From a virus: 49,230 nt of DNA. The notes beneath the pieces were generated by a model, which was not told the DNA's origin, searched no databases, and was given only the letters and a program-made list of their open reading frames with translations. Positions 14,293 to 21,450 of this stretch are shown piece by piece. Positions within the stretch are counted from its first letter, which is position 1; every line of letters begins with the position of its first letter. The stretch is from positions 1 through 49,230 of the IMG/VR virus record IMGVR_UViG_3300034418_011267; one strand, given 5' to 3'. The position numbers and the translations under genes are program-made.

Positions 14293-15108
14293 TCAGAAGG
14301 GAACCATTTCTTCATCTTCAGTTGGAGCCGGGCCATAGTGTCCGGGGAGATCAGGCAGACCACCACCTGAGGCTTGGTTCCAGGGATCAGGAGCTTCTTC
14401 AACGGTCCGTCCTCCCCATAAGGTTGCGACATTATCGCTGGATGCAACGGTTGTTTGCGGTGTAATTGGCTGCGGTTCGCTGGATCCCTTAGGCGCCAAG
14501 GTCATGGATACCAATTGAATCTTGGTATTAGTCCGCTTCTCCTTGGTCTCCTTATCAAACCATGCGTCAGTTACCAGGCGACCATTGATGGTAATCCCAG
14601 TTCCTTTGCGTGTGAAGTTGACAAGCAGCTCAGCATTGTTGAGTTTGTCCTCAACAGAATTCATTGCATAAAAGTTAAAAAGGTCAGCTTGATTGCGGCC
14701 AGTATTCACAGATAGTGTTTGGTTTGCAATCATCAAACCATCTGCAGTTGTTTTAAATGCACGGCCATCATCATGAGAGATGTCTTTGATGCAACGCCCG
14801 GTCAAGATGACGTTATTGAAGATCGGGAATTGTTCTGTAACCGGAGTAATAATTCCTCCATGTAACGAGAACGCTTTGCTGTCGATATCGAAACGTAGCT
14901 TTGCGCCGTGAATGTAGATGTGGGATCCTTTTGGTGCTCGTGCAAAACGTTCTGCGTTTTTGCCGTAGACATTGTATTCAAGTACGGTTGGAGCTTTCTT
15001 GCCAACAGGAGGCAGTGTCACTAAACAACGTGTTGCTGTTGATGTTGCACTGGTGTAAACCTCCCGTGGGGTTTCGTTGGTTTGAGCACAGACTGTAACA
15101 AAGTTCAT
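14293..15108 (-). CDS. ssb: Single-stranded DNA-binding protein, two OB folds
   Basis: 271 residues. An N-terminal OB-like domain (about 1-95) is followed by a second one starting NNVILTGRCIKDI, with FNFYAMNS and GTGITINGRLVTDAWFDKET typical of bacterial-type SSB strands. A Pro/Gly-rich linker leads to the acidic tail EDEEMVPF, equivalent to the SSB tip that recruits partner proteins. It coats single-stranded DNA at the phage fork. It sits directly after the polymerase gene, with leader hairpin 3 upstream, so its translation may be controlled there. Confidence 0.8.
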   Translation of the reverse strand: MNFVTVCAQTNETPREVYTSATSTATRCLVTLPPVGKKAPTVLEYNVYGKNAERFARAPKGSHIYIHGAKLRFDIDSKAFSLHGGIITPVTEQFPIFNNVILTGRCIKDISHDDGRAFKTTADGLMIANQTLSVNTGRNQADLFNFYAMNSVEDKLNNAELLVNFTRKGTGITINGRLVTDAWFDKETKEKRTNTKIQLVSMTLAPKGSSEPQPITPQTTVASSDNVATLWGGRTVEEAPDPWNQASGGGLPDLPGHYGPAPTEDEEMVPF

Positions 15109-15129
15109 GAGTACAGAAGTAGATGTGTA

Positions 15130-15150
15130 AGGCAGTTTAACGTCATACCT
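15130..15150 (-). promoter_or_regulatory. Conserved leader hairpin 3 (before SSB)
   Basis: On the - strand AGGTA pairs with TGCCT (one G-U) around TGACGTTAAAC, preceded by CCCGTCC, 22 bases upstream of the SSB start and 13 after the polymerase stop. Confidence 0.7.
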
Positions 15151-15162
15151 GGGACGGGTAAA

Positions 15163-17025
15163 TCAGTGCGTCTCCGCCCATGTTTTTCCAACTTTACTAT
15201 CTCCTTGGATAGGACAACGGAATCCAAAGAACTCACCGGCTTCCGGGAACGCTTGCAATGCTTGTTCACGGATCTGCTCTGTGTATTGAGGATCACAAGC
15301 CAGTTGGATTTCGTCATGGATCATCAGCATTTGTTCCCAACCGTTGCCGTGGGGCAAGTCAAGGTTCTGAGTAATCTTGTCATGAGTGGTGATAACAACT
15401 TGCTTCATGATGATGGCACCACTGGATTGCAACAGAACATTCAATCCTTTAAAAGCGGAACGACAATGTAATGTGCGACCATCCAAGCCGATAAGATAAC
15501 CACGAGTTCCAATTGTTTCCTCAATCTTTTGTTTTAATTTTTTCAATGCTGGAACACCACGCATAAAACCATCGATAGCTGTACGGCCAATGGATGCCAG
15601 TTTCTCTGTATCTTTTTCATCCGGATCAATAATTGTACCAGCCTTGACTGCACCACATCCATAGAGCAGGCCGTAGAGCAAACGCTTGCTGATGTCCCTG
15701 GTATCTACACCAAATTGTTCTTGGTTAAAGCTATGGATATCAATCTCTGGATTGATGACAAGTGATGCATACTCACCGTCATCCCACAGTGCTAGGTATC
15801 CAGCCAGACAACGCAGCTCTAATGCTTTCGCATCAATACCAATCAGATCCCAGCCTTGAGGTGCCTGAAACAGATTGCGGCACTCATGGCCATAGGGCGA
15901 ATAGCCTGCTGGGACCTGACCCATGTTGGGATTGCGGTGCGCTGCGCGGCCCGTGATGCATCCGTTGGTAACCAAGTCACCGTGCATACGACCGGTGGTG
16001 TTGTTTACCAGCTTGAGCCAAGCGTTACGTCCGTCTGCTATTTGGCCAAGACGTTTCTTAACCAACATGTATTCGGATAGAGGTGCTGCTTCTGGATAAG
16101 GAAGTGATCCAAGTACATCGTCATTAAGAATACAATTACCTTTCTCAGTAAGAGCTTCAGGTTGCCATCCGTACTTGTCTTGTAAACGCTGCACAATTTG
16201 CTCGCGAGAGCCAGGATTAAATTCCTCCCAATGGGTTTTAGTAAAAGCTTGACCCTTAACATAACCCCTCTTGGAGTTATTAACCTTTGGGATGAACGTT
16301 TTTTCATGTTTGATTGGTGGGAAGATTTGCTTTAGATGAGCTTCGAGTTCTTGTTGTTTTGCTCGCAGTACATCCACAAGATCAAGGCATGCATCAACAT
16401 CAAATGGAATACCAGCTCTAATTTGTTTGTTAATGGCAAGAGCAAAGTCGTGCTCAAGTTTAAGAGCGGCTTCCGGATAGTTTTGTGCAGCAATGAATTG
16501 CCAAAGGTTAAAGGTAACAACAACGTCTTGGACGCAGTAGTCAAGCATTTCTTGACTGTATTGCGTGAAGTCTTTGAAGTCGATCTTATGGCTGGCCAAG
16601 CGCCATCCCCAGGCCTTAAGCGATGCAGATCCACGATTGGCCGGTGGAACCTGCGGATATTGTTCTGTGTCAAGGACATCAAGCACCTCCTTAGGCCAGA
16701 TCAAACGTGTACAAATAAGCGTGTCAATAATGCGTGCTTTGGCTACAAATGAATGTAGTTTTTGGAGCACTGGGATGTCATAAAAAATAATGTTGTGACC
16801 AATTAAAACATCAGCGGTTGCCAGATGAGCAAGAGCATCAGCAATGTGATCAGGGCCATAAGTAAAAGTTTGTTGGGATCCAATGTCATGGATGACGATG
16901 CAATAGATAACAGTTACAGCGTCATACAATCCATCGGATTCCAGGTCAAAGATTAACCAACGTTCACTTTTGGAAGCGGGCACTATCTTGAATTGTGATG
17001 TTTTCACTGGCAAGACCACTGTCAT
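15163..17025 (-). CDS. Family A DNA polymerase, T7 type
   Basis: 620 residues from ATG 17025 (a GTG at 17058 is the alternative). The 3'-5' exonuclease motifs are FDLESDG (D27, E29), GHNIIFYD (N78, D83) and YCVQD (Y163, D167). The polymerase palm motif A is IDAKALELR (D398). The O-helix is RDISKRLLYGLLYG (R443, K447, Y451). Motif C is MIHDEI (D571). No 5' nuclease domain is present. Tyr at the O-helix site corresponds to T7 Y526, a variant often linked to lytic phages. It is the replicative polymerase, encoded next to SSB. The start overlaps the upstream small gene. Confidence 0.9.
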   Translation of the reverse strand: MTVVLPVKTSQFKIVPASKSERWLIFDLESDGLYDAVTVIYCIVIHDIGSQQTFTYGPDHIADALAHLATADVLIGHNIIFYDIPVLQKLHSFVAKARIIDTLICTRLIWPKEVLDVLDTEQYPQVPPANRGSASLKAWGWRLASHKIDFKDFTQYSQEMLDYCVQDVVVTFNLWQFIAAQNYPEAALKLEHDFALAINKQIRAGIPFDVDACLDLVDVLRAKQQELEAHLKQIFPPIKHEKTFIPKVNNSKRGYVKGQAFTKTHWEEFNPGSREQIVQRLQDKYGWQPEALTEKGNCILNDDVLGSLPYPEAAPLSEYMLVKKRLGQIADGRNAWLKLVNNTTGRMHGDLVTNGCITGRAAHRNPNMGQVPAGYSPYGHECRNLFQAPQGWDLIGIDAKALELRCLAGYLALWDDGEYASLVINPEIDIHSFNQEQFGVDTRDISKRLLYGLLYGCGAVKAGTIIDPDEKDTEKLASIGRTAIDGFMRGVPALKKLKQKIEETIGTRGYLIGLDGRTLHCRSAFKGLNVLLQSSGAIIMKQVVITTHDKITQNLDLPHGNGWEQMLMIHDEIQLACDPQYTEQIREQALQAFPEAGEFFGFRCPIQGDSKVGKTWAETH

Positions 17026-17191
17026 TCTCCTGGATCCAGGACAAGATCTTTTGTGCACCCGAGCGATACGGATGGGTAAAGACTTTGCCCAATGCTGTTT
17101 CCGAGTCTAACGGAATAAGGACAAAAGAATTGTTGGAAGCCCGAATGCCGTATGGCATACCAGACTTCCAACAAGCCAGGAGATAAGACAT
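16964..17191 (-). CDS. Unknown 75-aa protein
   Basis: Between gp88-like and the polymerase gene, overlapping the polymerase start by 62 nt. Sequence such as MPYGIRASNNSFVLIPLDSE suggests a small beta-rich protein. No family recognised; position suggests a replication accessory. Confidence 0.5.
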   Translation of the reverse strand: MSYLLACWKSGMPYGIRASNNSFVLIPLDSETALGKVFTHPYRSGAQKILSWIQENDSGLASENITIQDSARFQK

Positions 17192-17226
17192 CTGTTGTTG
17201 ATTAAGACGAACAGATGGTAGTGGAT

Positions 17227-18015
17227 TTATTTAGTTGTGCAAGGGGCTTCAGCTTTTTTCCTGAATGTCTTGCCGTATCCAACGAAGCTACCTTGTTTCT
17301 TACGTTGAGACAACGCAGCCATTGCTTCGGAACCAGCACGCTGACTGCCGTGGACTAGCAGTGCAAACGGCTTGTCACCTAAGCAATGACTGTCGTCATG
17401 GTCAATTTCAAGACCATGTTCAGCTGCTTGTTCTTCTGTGTACACAACGTAAGCAATACGCTGGAACACATTGGGATATTTGGGAATCAAGTAGTCAAGA
17501 GTACCACCGTATGATGCAGTCAGATAAAAGTTGGATGGCATCTGATCTTTAAGGTTTAGCCACATACCAAGAGATTTGGTATAGGCGTAGAACTGTTGTT
17601 GTGGTCGCTGTGCCGCAACCATTACCCATGCACGCATGTAGTTCTCTGTCCAGAAGTCACCCGACTCATGGATGCGTACCAGTTTTTTAGGTGGTTGCAT
17701 GCTGAGTGACATGTCAATTAGGTCACGCAGTAACACGGCCTGGTTCCCATTGAGGTGAATGGCTTCACGTAACAGATCCCAGTTGTGCCAACGTGCCTCA
17801 CGAACGTTTGGCCTAACCTCTGCCATGGCAGCAAAACAGCGATACTCATCTGCTGTGGTACCAGAGTGCTGAGGCAAATCAGTGATGGCACCTGTGACAC
17901 GGTCAGCAAAAGTCTTGCAGACACCAGCATGAGGGCATGCATACCCCGCTGGTAACGAGAAGATAAGACGGTTCTTGAGCTTATTGTTGCCAGTAGAAAA
18001 CTTAAGAAGTTTCAT
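17227..18015 (-). CDS. Gp88-family phage protein
   Basis: 262 residues. The pattern FSLPAGYACPHAGVCKTF near the N-terminus, then LVRIHESGDFWTENYMRAW and FYAYTKS, matches the gp88 family of actinophages and cyanophages (recall). Conserved Cys residues early in the protein suggest metal binding; the biochemical function is unknown. It is the first gene after a strong promoter (18073-18102) and leader hairpin 4, so it is probably expressed early and strongly. Confidence 0.7.
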   Translation of the reverse strand: MKLLKFSTGNNKLKNRLIFSLPAGYACPHAGVCKTFADRVTGAITDLPQHSGTTADEYRCFAAMAEVRPNVREARWHNWDLLREAIHLNGNQAVLLRDLIDMSLSMQPPKKLVRIHESGDFWTENYMRAWVMVAAQRPQQQFYAYTKSLGMWLNLKDQMPSNFYLTASYGGTLDYLIPKYPNVFQRIAYVVYTEEQAAEHGLEIDHDDSHCLGDKPFALLVHGSQRAGSEAMAALSQRKKQGSFVGYGKTFRKKAEAPCTTK

Positions 18016-18038
18016 TGGTTGAGTTGAGTTGGAATAAC

Positions 18039-18059
18039 GAACAGTTTAACGTCGTGTTC
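18039..18059 (-). promoter_or_regulatory. Conserved leader hairpin 4
   Basis: On the - strand GAACA pairs with TGTTC around CGACGTTAAAC, preceded by CCCGTCCT. It starts only a few bases after the predicted transcription start of the promoter at 18073-18102, so it would form the 5' end of the mRNA. Confidence 0.7.
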
Positions 18060-18072
18060 AGGACGGGCTATG

Positions 18073-18102
18073 ATTATATAGGGTGAAGTAGAGCAGCGTC
18101 AA
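18073..18102 (-). promoter_or_regulatory. Sigma-70-type promoter
   Basis: On the - strand TTGACG and TATAAT are separated by 18 bases. This is the best consensus-type promoter seen in the window. It would be read by the host polymerase and would drive gp88-like, polymerase, SSB and downstream genes. Confidence 0.7.
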
Positions 18103-18166
18103 CCCCGAGGGAGTCAGGGTTTCTGCTGCTTCCCCTGACTGGAAAGTGAATGACCTTGCGGAGTGA

Positions 18167-18229
18167 TCACCGTGAGGTCACACCCTCTAGTTCATCAGCG
18201 ATGGCAAGGAATTGGGCACGCAATCTCAT
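18167..18229 (-). CDS. Possible 20-aa peptide after ThyX
   Basis: An ATG overlapping the ThyX stop (ATGA) opens a 20-codon frame (MRLRAQFLAIADELEG...). The coupling to ThyX is suggestive, but the length allows no proof. Confidence 0.3.
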   Translation of the reverse strand: MRLRAQFLAIADELEGVTSR

Positions 18230-18906
18230 TCGTTCGACACGCTTGATTTCACGTGCGCTGTATTTGTCATCGCTTGGAAGGCGGCTTCTGCAATGACTGG
18301 GAATTGTTGACAGAAGATACGTTTGATTTCTTCTGCGATGTGCCTGTGTTCGATTTGTGTGCTTGGGTCACAACGAAGTTGTAAGTAATGAATCCACGAA
18401 CGGAGTGAACCGTTCATATAGATCTTAGTCTGGGTACCCATCGGCAAGATGTTCCTGGCGCACTCTTTGGCGATACCGTGACTGACCATCTCGCGATAAA
18501 GATGTTCTGAGTCTTCAAAGAGCTGACTGATGCGGCGGTAAAAACCACCGATCTCCTCTGGGTGGAAGTCATCGATGCTGTTCTGCCTGTTCTTTACATC
18601 CTGACGACGCAGGTGTGGGATAACAGCAGAGCCCAACTCGTTGACATCAGCGTAACGCTGACTAAATTCCTGGAAACTGAATGAACGATGGCGAATAATC
18701 TGCGCTGATATGGCACGTGTTGTGTTGATTTCAACACACATGTTTGCCATTTCGTACGGTGAGTAGTGTTTATGTTTTAGTAAATAAGACAACAAACGAG
18801 GAGCTGTTTCAGTGTTCTTTGCGTTCTTTGGGTTTGACACTCTGGCCATTTCCACAATTAGGTTTTCTGCGTTCGGGGTGACCCACACTAATTCGACCTG
18901 AGACAT
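18226..18906 (-). CDS. thyX: Flavin-dependent thymidylate synthase
   Basis: 226 residues from ATG 18906. The ThyX signature RHRxxSxxxxSxR is complete as RHRSFSFQEFSQR (residues 72-84). ThyX makes dTMP from dUMP with methylene-tetrahydrofolate, NADPH and FAD, and so supplies thymidine for phage DNA synthesis. The start lies inside the 3' end of the endonuclease VII gene (98-nt overlap). The frame is open above the ATG but that part is a shadow. Confidence 0.92.
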   Translation of the reverse strand: MSQVELVWVTPNAENLIVEMARVSNPKNAKNTETAPRLLSYLLKHKHYSPYEMANMCVEINTTRAISAQIIRHRSFSFQEFSQRYADVNELGSAVIPHLRRQDVKNRQNSIDDFHPEEIGGFYRRISQLFEDSEHLYREMVSHGIAKECARNILPMGTQTKIYMNGSLRSWIHYLQLRCDPSTQIEHRHIAEEIKRIFCQQFPVIAEAAFQAMTNTAHVKSSVSNE

Positions 18907-19345
18907 AATCTGCTGCTTGTTGTAAAAGAAAGTAATTGTCGTGAAACTTACCAATTGCTTGGTTGCATCTCAAGCAAAGAAGCCCACGTATCCTACCAGT
19001 TTGATGACAGTGGTCAATGGCAAAACGACGTCCAGATGAACATTGAAATGTTCCGCAAATTGCACATTGATTGTTCTGCGTGAATAACATTTCTTCATAT
19101 TCTTTAATTGTCAAACCAAAAGTTTTTAAGTTTGCAACTCGCTTATGTATTCCCTTGTATTTATACCTACGCTTCTTTACGTAATTTCTATATTGATCAG
19201 GCTTATCAGCATAGTAATTACGCTGTGATTCTGAACAACATTTTTTACACTGTGATCTAGGTTTGCGATTTGTTTTTGATACACATGGAAATAAATCAAG
19301 TGGCTTCATTTGGTTGCATTTTGTACATTGTTTTACTTCAATCAT
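18809..19345 (-). CDS. Endonuclease VII-like nuclease adjoining thyX
   Basis: 178 residues. An N-terminal zinc ribbon (CTKCNQ, then CKKCC) is followed by FGLTIKEYEEMLFTQNNQC, CAICGTF, IDHCHQTGRIRGLLC and LRCNQAIG, the endonuclease VII core. A free-standing homing nuclease is likely; its C-terminal tail is encoded over the thyX start, so insertion was fitted to keep thyX intact. AT-rich like the other HNH genes. Confidence 0.85.
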   Translation of the reverse strand: MIEVKQCTKCNQMKPLDLFPCVSKTNRKPRSQCKKCCSESQRNYYADKPDQYRNYVKKRRYKYKGIHKRVANLKTFGLTIKEYEEMLFTQNNQCAICGTFQCSSGRRFAIDHCHQTGRIRGLLCLRCNQAIGKFHDNYFLLQQAADYVSGRISVGHPERRKPNCGNGQSVKPKERKEH

Positions 19346-19349
19346 TTAA

Positions 19350-19649
19350 TCAAGCACCAATAGCAGCACAGGATTCGTTCATGATACGTTCGAAGTCATC
19401 GATGTGACAGATACGCATTTGTGAATGTTCACATGGTGTAGCAAGGTGATCCCATTGCACCATAAGGAATGCACGCTTACGCCCCTTGGCATCAGCCTTG
19501 TGCTGAATTGCAAGGACAGTGCCGTACCTCTGGTTGCGGTACTTGGCAATGCGTTCTTGCACTTCTTTGCGTACAGCAAACATACCGTGATTCTTGGGAC
19601 GTTCTGCTACGCGATCACCAATAGCAAACTTGCGTTGAGGTTTAGTCAT
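19350..19649 (-). CDS. Unknown 99-aa protein
   Basis: Start set at ATG 19649 (MTKPQRKFAIGDRVAERPKN), 8 nt inside the upstream gene. FAIGDRVAERPKN plus YGTVLAIQHKADAKGR and FLMVQWD resembles an SH3-like beta barrel of the kind seen in small KOW/CarD-type domains. Function unknown. Confidence 0.55.
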   Translation of the reverse strand: MTKPQRKFAIGDRVAERPKNHGMFAVRKEVQERIAKYRNQRYGTVLAIQHKADAKGRKRAFLMVQWDHLATPCEHSQMRICHIDDFERIMNESCAAIGA

Positions 19650-19977
19650 CGAGTTGCTCCAAAGCGCGACGAATGGTGTCGTAAACAATGTCGTCAATTT
19701 TATCTCTGTTGTAAACGTCACTGAGCTCGATTAAAGCCTGCTCCTTCAAGCTCGGCGGCTTGGGGCGGCGAGCGGCTTGCATTTTTTCAGCAAATTTCTC
19801 GTACTTGTCGTAAACGAAATCAAAACACGCCTCCAGCTCCTGGTCGGCGCCCCACTGGGAAGCGCGGTTGGCAAGGTCAGTACAAGCCTCGCCCGGCACA
19901 ATGTGTGAGCCGTAGAACTCGAACATCCACTGCTGCACCAGCTCCGGCGGTGGGGTGATGGGGTGTTGTGTTGTCAT
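19642..19977 (-). CDS. Paralogue family member (TPPPxLVxxWM), copy 1
   Basis: 111 residues: TPPPELVQQWM, then ASQWGADQELEA, then PKPPSLKEQALIEL and IRRALEQLDD. The same order appears at 23815-24186 and, shortened, at 24183-24473. Such proteins are common in cyanophages and cyanobacteria as hypothetical proteins (recall). Helical, no catalytic motif. The repeats within one genome suggest dosage or diversification, perhaps anti-host. Confidence 0.6.
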   Translation of the reverse strand: MTTQHPITPPPELVQQWMFEFYGSHIVPGEACTDLANRASQWGADQELEACFDFVYDKYEKFAEKMQAARRPKPPSLKEQALIELSDVYNRDKIDDIVYDTIRRALEQLDD

Positions 19978-19980
19978 GAA

Positions 19981-20340
19981 CTAAATGTGTTTCCAGGTTT
20001 TGCGTTTGATGATGCGATCAACTGTTGATGGGTTAATACCAAAACGTTTGGCAAGAACCAACCGAGTGTACCCGGTTTCAGCTAGTTGACGCAGATGTTT
20101 GACATTTGTTTCAGTTAGCACTGCAGTGTGAACGTGTTCACCACATACCTGATCATGTGCTTTGAAAGATGGTTTGTTGTTTTGCTTAGGACCAGTTGTT
20201 AAACGTGGCGCATAAGTCTCTTGAGTTTTAAATCTGGCGCCACAATCTAAGCAGCGATTGTAACGCCAAGTTGTTGTGTCATTAACATGATCTGTTGATG
20301 TAACACGAGTATTGGTGCTTTTGCAATCAACACATTTCAT
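19981..20340 (-). CDS. Zinc-ribbon and helix-turn-helix regulator
   Basis: 119 residues. An NrdR-like zinc ribbon (C3/C6, C30/C33: CVDC, RCLDCGARFKTQETY) is joined to a C-terminal helix-turn-helix (about 75-119: LRQLAETGYTRLVLAKRFGI, then STVDRII). There is no ATP-cone, so it is not NrdR. The layout suggests a DNA-binding regulator. The C-terminal helix-turn-helix resembles that at 28091-28543 and the one in the intron HNH gene. Confidence 0.65.
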   Translation of the reverse strand: MKCVDCKSTNTRVTSTDHVNDTTTWRYNRCLDCGARFKTQETYAPRLTTGPKQNNKPSFKAHDQVCGEHVHTAVLTETNVKHLRQLAETGYTRLVLAKRFGINPSTVDRIIKRKTWKHI

Positions 20341-20672
20341 TGAGGTTCAATTGAACATGGGGTTGCATCAGTAGGTTCTTTGTATTTATCAAGTTCCATG
20401 CGATCAAGAACCTCAACAACTTGTTCAATGTTAAGGATCTTGATTGCATCAATTAGAAGTTCACGTTCATAGCCAGGCATGATGTAATGATTGCGCAGGA
20501 TTTCTTCTGCTTCATCAAAGCCATCAACTGATCCTGTCAGACGCTGAAGAATATCAGACGTCATGTTGTCAACAAAGATCTCAATAAATCGATCCCTTAT
20601 TACGGACCAAGTCCAGTGAGGGATGTGATCCATGATCTTATCGACAATGTCAAGATCAAGTTCTTCTGGCAT
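20337..20672 (-). CDS. Unknown 111-aa acidic protein
   Basis: The start is set at ATG 20672 (MPEELDLDIVDKIMDHIPHW) because the upstream in-frame ATG lies inside a terminator hairpin. Fully helical, acidic. The stop overlaps the zinc-ribbon regulator's start (ATGA), so the two are probably functionally linked. Confidence 0.6.
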   Translation of the reverse strand: MPEELDLDIVDKIMDHIPHWTWSVIRDRFIEIFVDNMTSDILQRLTGSVDGFDEAEEILRNHYIMPGYERELLIDAIKILNIEQVVEVLDRMELDKYKEPTDATPCSIEPQ

Positions 20673-20681
20673 AGAGAAAGA

Positions 20682-20698
20682 CCCCGGCAATGCCGGGG
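20682..20698 (-). terminator. Intrinsic terminator within the leftward module
   Basis: CCCCGGC pairs with GCCGGGG over a 3-base loop, followed on the - strand by TCTTTCTC. It splits the module between 20720-21082 and 20337-20672. Confidence 0.6.
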
Positions 20699-20719
20699 CC
20701 TGAACATTCCAGGTGTAGG

Positions 20720-21082
20720 TTACGCAGGTTGTGCGCTGGTGTCGATGGTGGTGTCCAAGACTCCAGCATCTTTTAACTTTTCAAGCATGCCAACCATGAT
20801 GGATGCATGCGATTGGGTCTGCTCCATGAACTGCTTGGCACGCTCGGCTGAGATGACGTGGACTGCGCCAGTAGGTTCGACGTAACGCCAGCTGCCATCA
20901 GGCTGAGGATCGCCCTGGAGCGCAAGACGCTCTGAGTTGTGGACATACCGCAGCTCAAGGTTGTGGTAGTCCTTGAGGCCGTCAGGTGCCGTCCATGTGG
21001 CGCCTAGGTTGTAGCGCTGCTCATCATCTGAGTATGCATGGAACTCAGGGATGATGTGCTTAAAGCAGGAAAAGATAGACAT
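20720..21082 (-). CDS. Unknown 120-aa protein
   Basis: Starts after an ACTCAACACC leader 20 bases downstream of tRNA-Leu. Beta-rich middle (LELRYVHNSERLALQGDPQP, DGSWRYVEPTGAVHVI) then a helix. The motif 'DGSWRYVEPTG' recurs as 'GEQFHYVEPDG' in the gene at 25043. No family recognised. Confidence 0.55.
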   Translation of the reverse strand: MSIFSCFKHIIPEFHAYSDDEQRYNLGATWTAPDGLKDYHNLELRYVHNSERLALQGDPQPDGSWRYVEPTGAVHVISAERAKQFMEQTQSHASIMVGMLEKLKDAGVLDTTIDTSAQPA

Positions 21083-21105
21083 GGTGTTGAGTTAAATGTG
21101 TGGGT

Positions 21106-21191
21106 TGGTGCAGACGGCGAGAGTCGAACTCGCAAGGCCAATGGCCGACGCATTTTAAGTGCGTTACGTATACCTATTCCGTCACGTCTGC
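21106..21191 (-). tRNA. trnL: tRNA-Leu (anticodon UAA)
   Basis: Type II tRNA: acceptor GCAGACG/CGTCTGC, anticodon arm ACGCA-CTTAAAA-TGCGT (UAA), a variable arm, T-arm GCGAG-TTCGACT-CTCGC, discriminator A and an encoded CCA. Its 5' 18 bases are also the last codons of the upstream gene. It lies inside an operon, so it must be cut out of an mRNA. The CCA distinguishes it from the two tRNAs at 3.1 kb. Confidence 0.92.
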
Positions 21192-21395
21192 ATCACTTGG
21201 ACTTACATCAATTGAATCTGACTGCCAAGTGTGATCTTGAGGTAGGACTTCCATTCCGTAAGTCCAGCTATCATAGTCATCCTCATTACGAGGATCTTTT
21301 TCAATCAATACATACTGTGGTGAATTGTCATGGATGTACTCACCAATATTGGCCATGGCCATGGCAAGCAGTTGGTCATCGGTGTAGTCAGTCAT
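21174..21395 (-). CDS. Unknown 73-aa acidic protein overlapping tRNA-Leu
   Basis: MTDYTDDQLLAMAMANIGEY start; acidic throughout. The final codons (DADVTE and stop) are read from the tRNA-Leu 5' end. Either the protein tail was captured when the tRNA gene inserted, or the overlap is old. A 7-bp hairpin ACCAGCC/GGCTGGT lies in its leader (about 21407-21436). Confidence 0.55.
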   Translation of the reverse strand: MTDYTDDQLLAMAMANIGEYIHDNSPQYVLIEKDPRNEDDYDSWTYGMEVLPQDHTWQSDSIDVSPSDADVTE

Positions 21396-21450
21396 GGGTA
21401 GAAACCAGCCCTAGTATCGAGGCTAAGGCTGGTAAGCCGTGCGGACTCAG

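Noticed and set aside
13230-18000. + strand frames opposite SSB, polymerase and gp88-like genes
   Set aside because: Antisense shadows of conserved genes with strong motif evidence on the - strand.
20673-20690. Upstream ATG for the gene at 20337
   Set aside because: It would start inside the terminator stem at 20682-20698.
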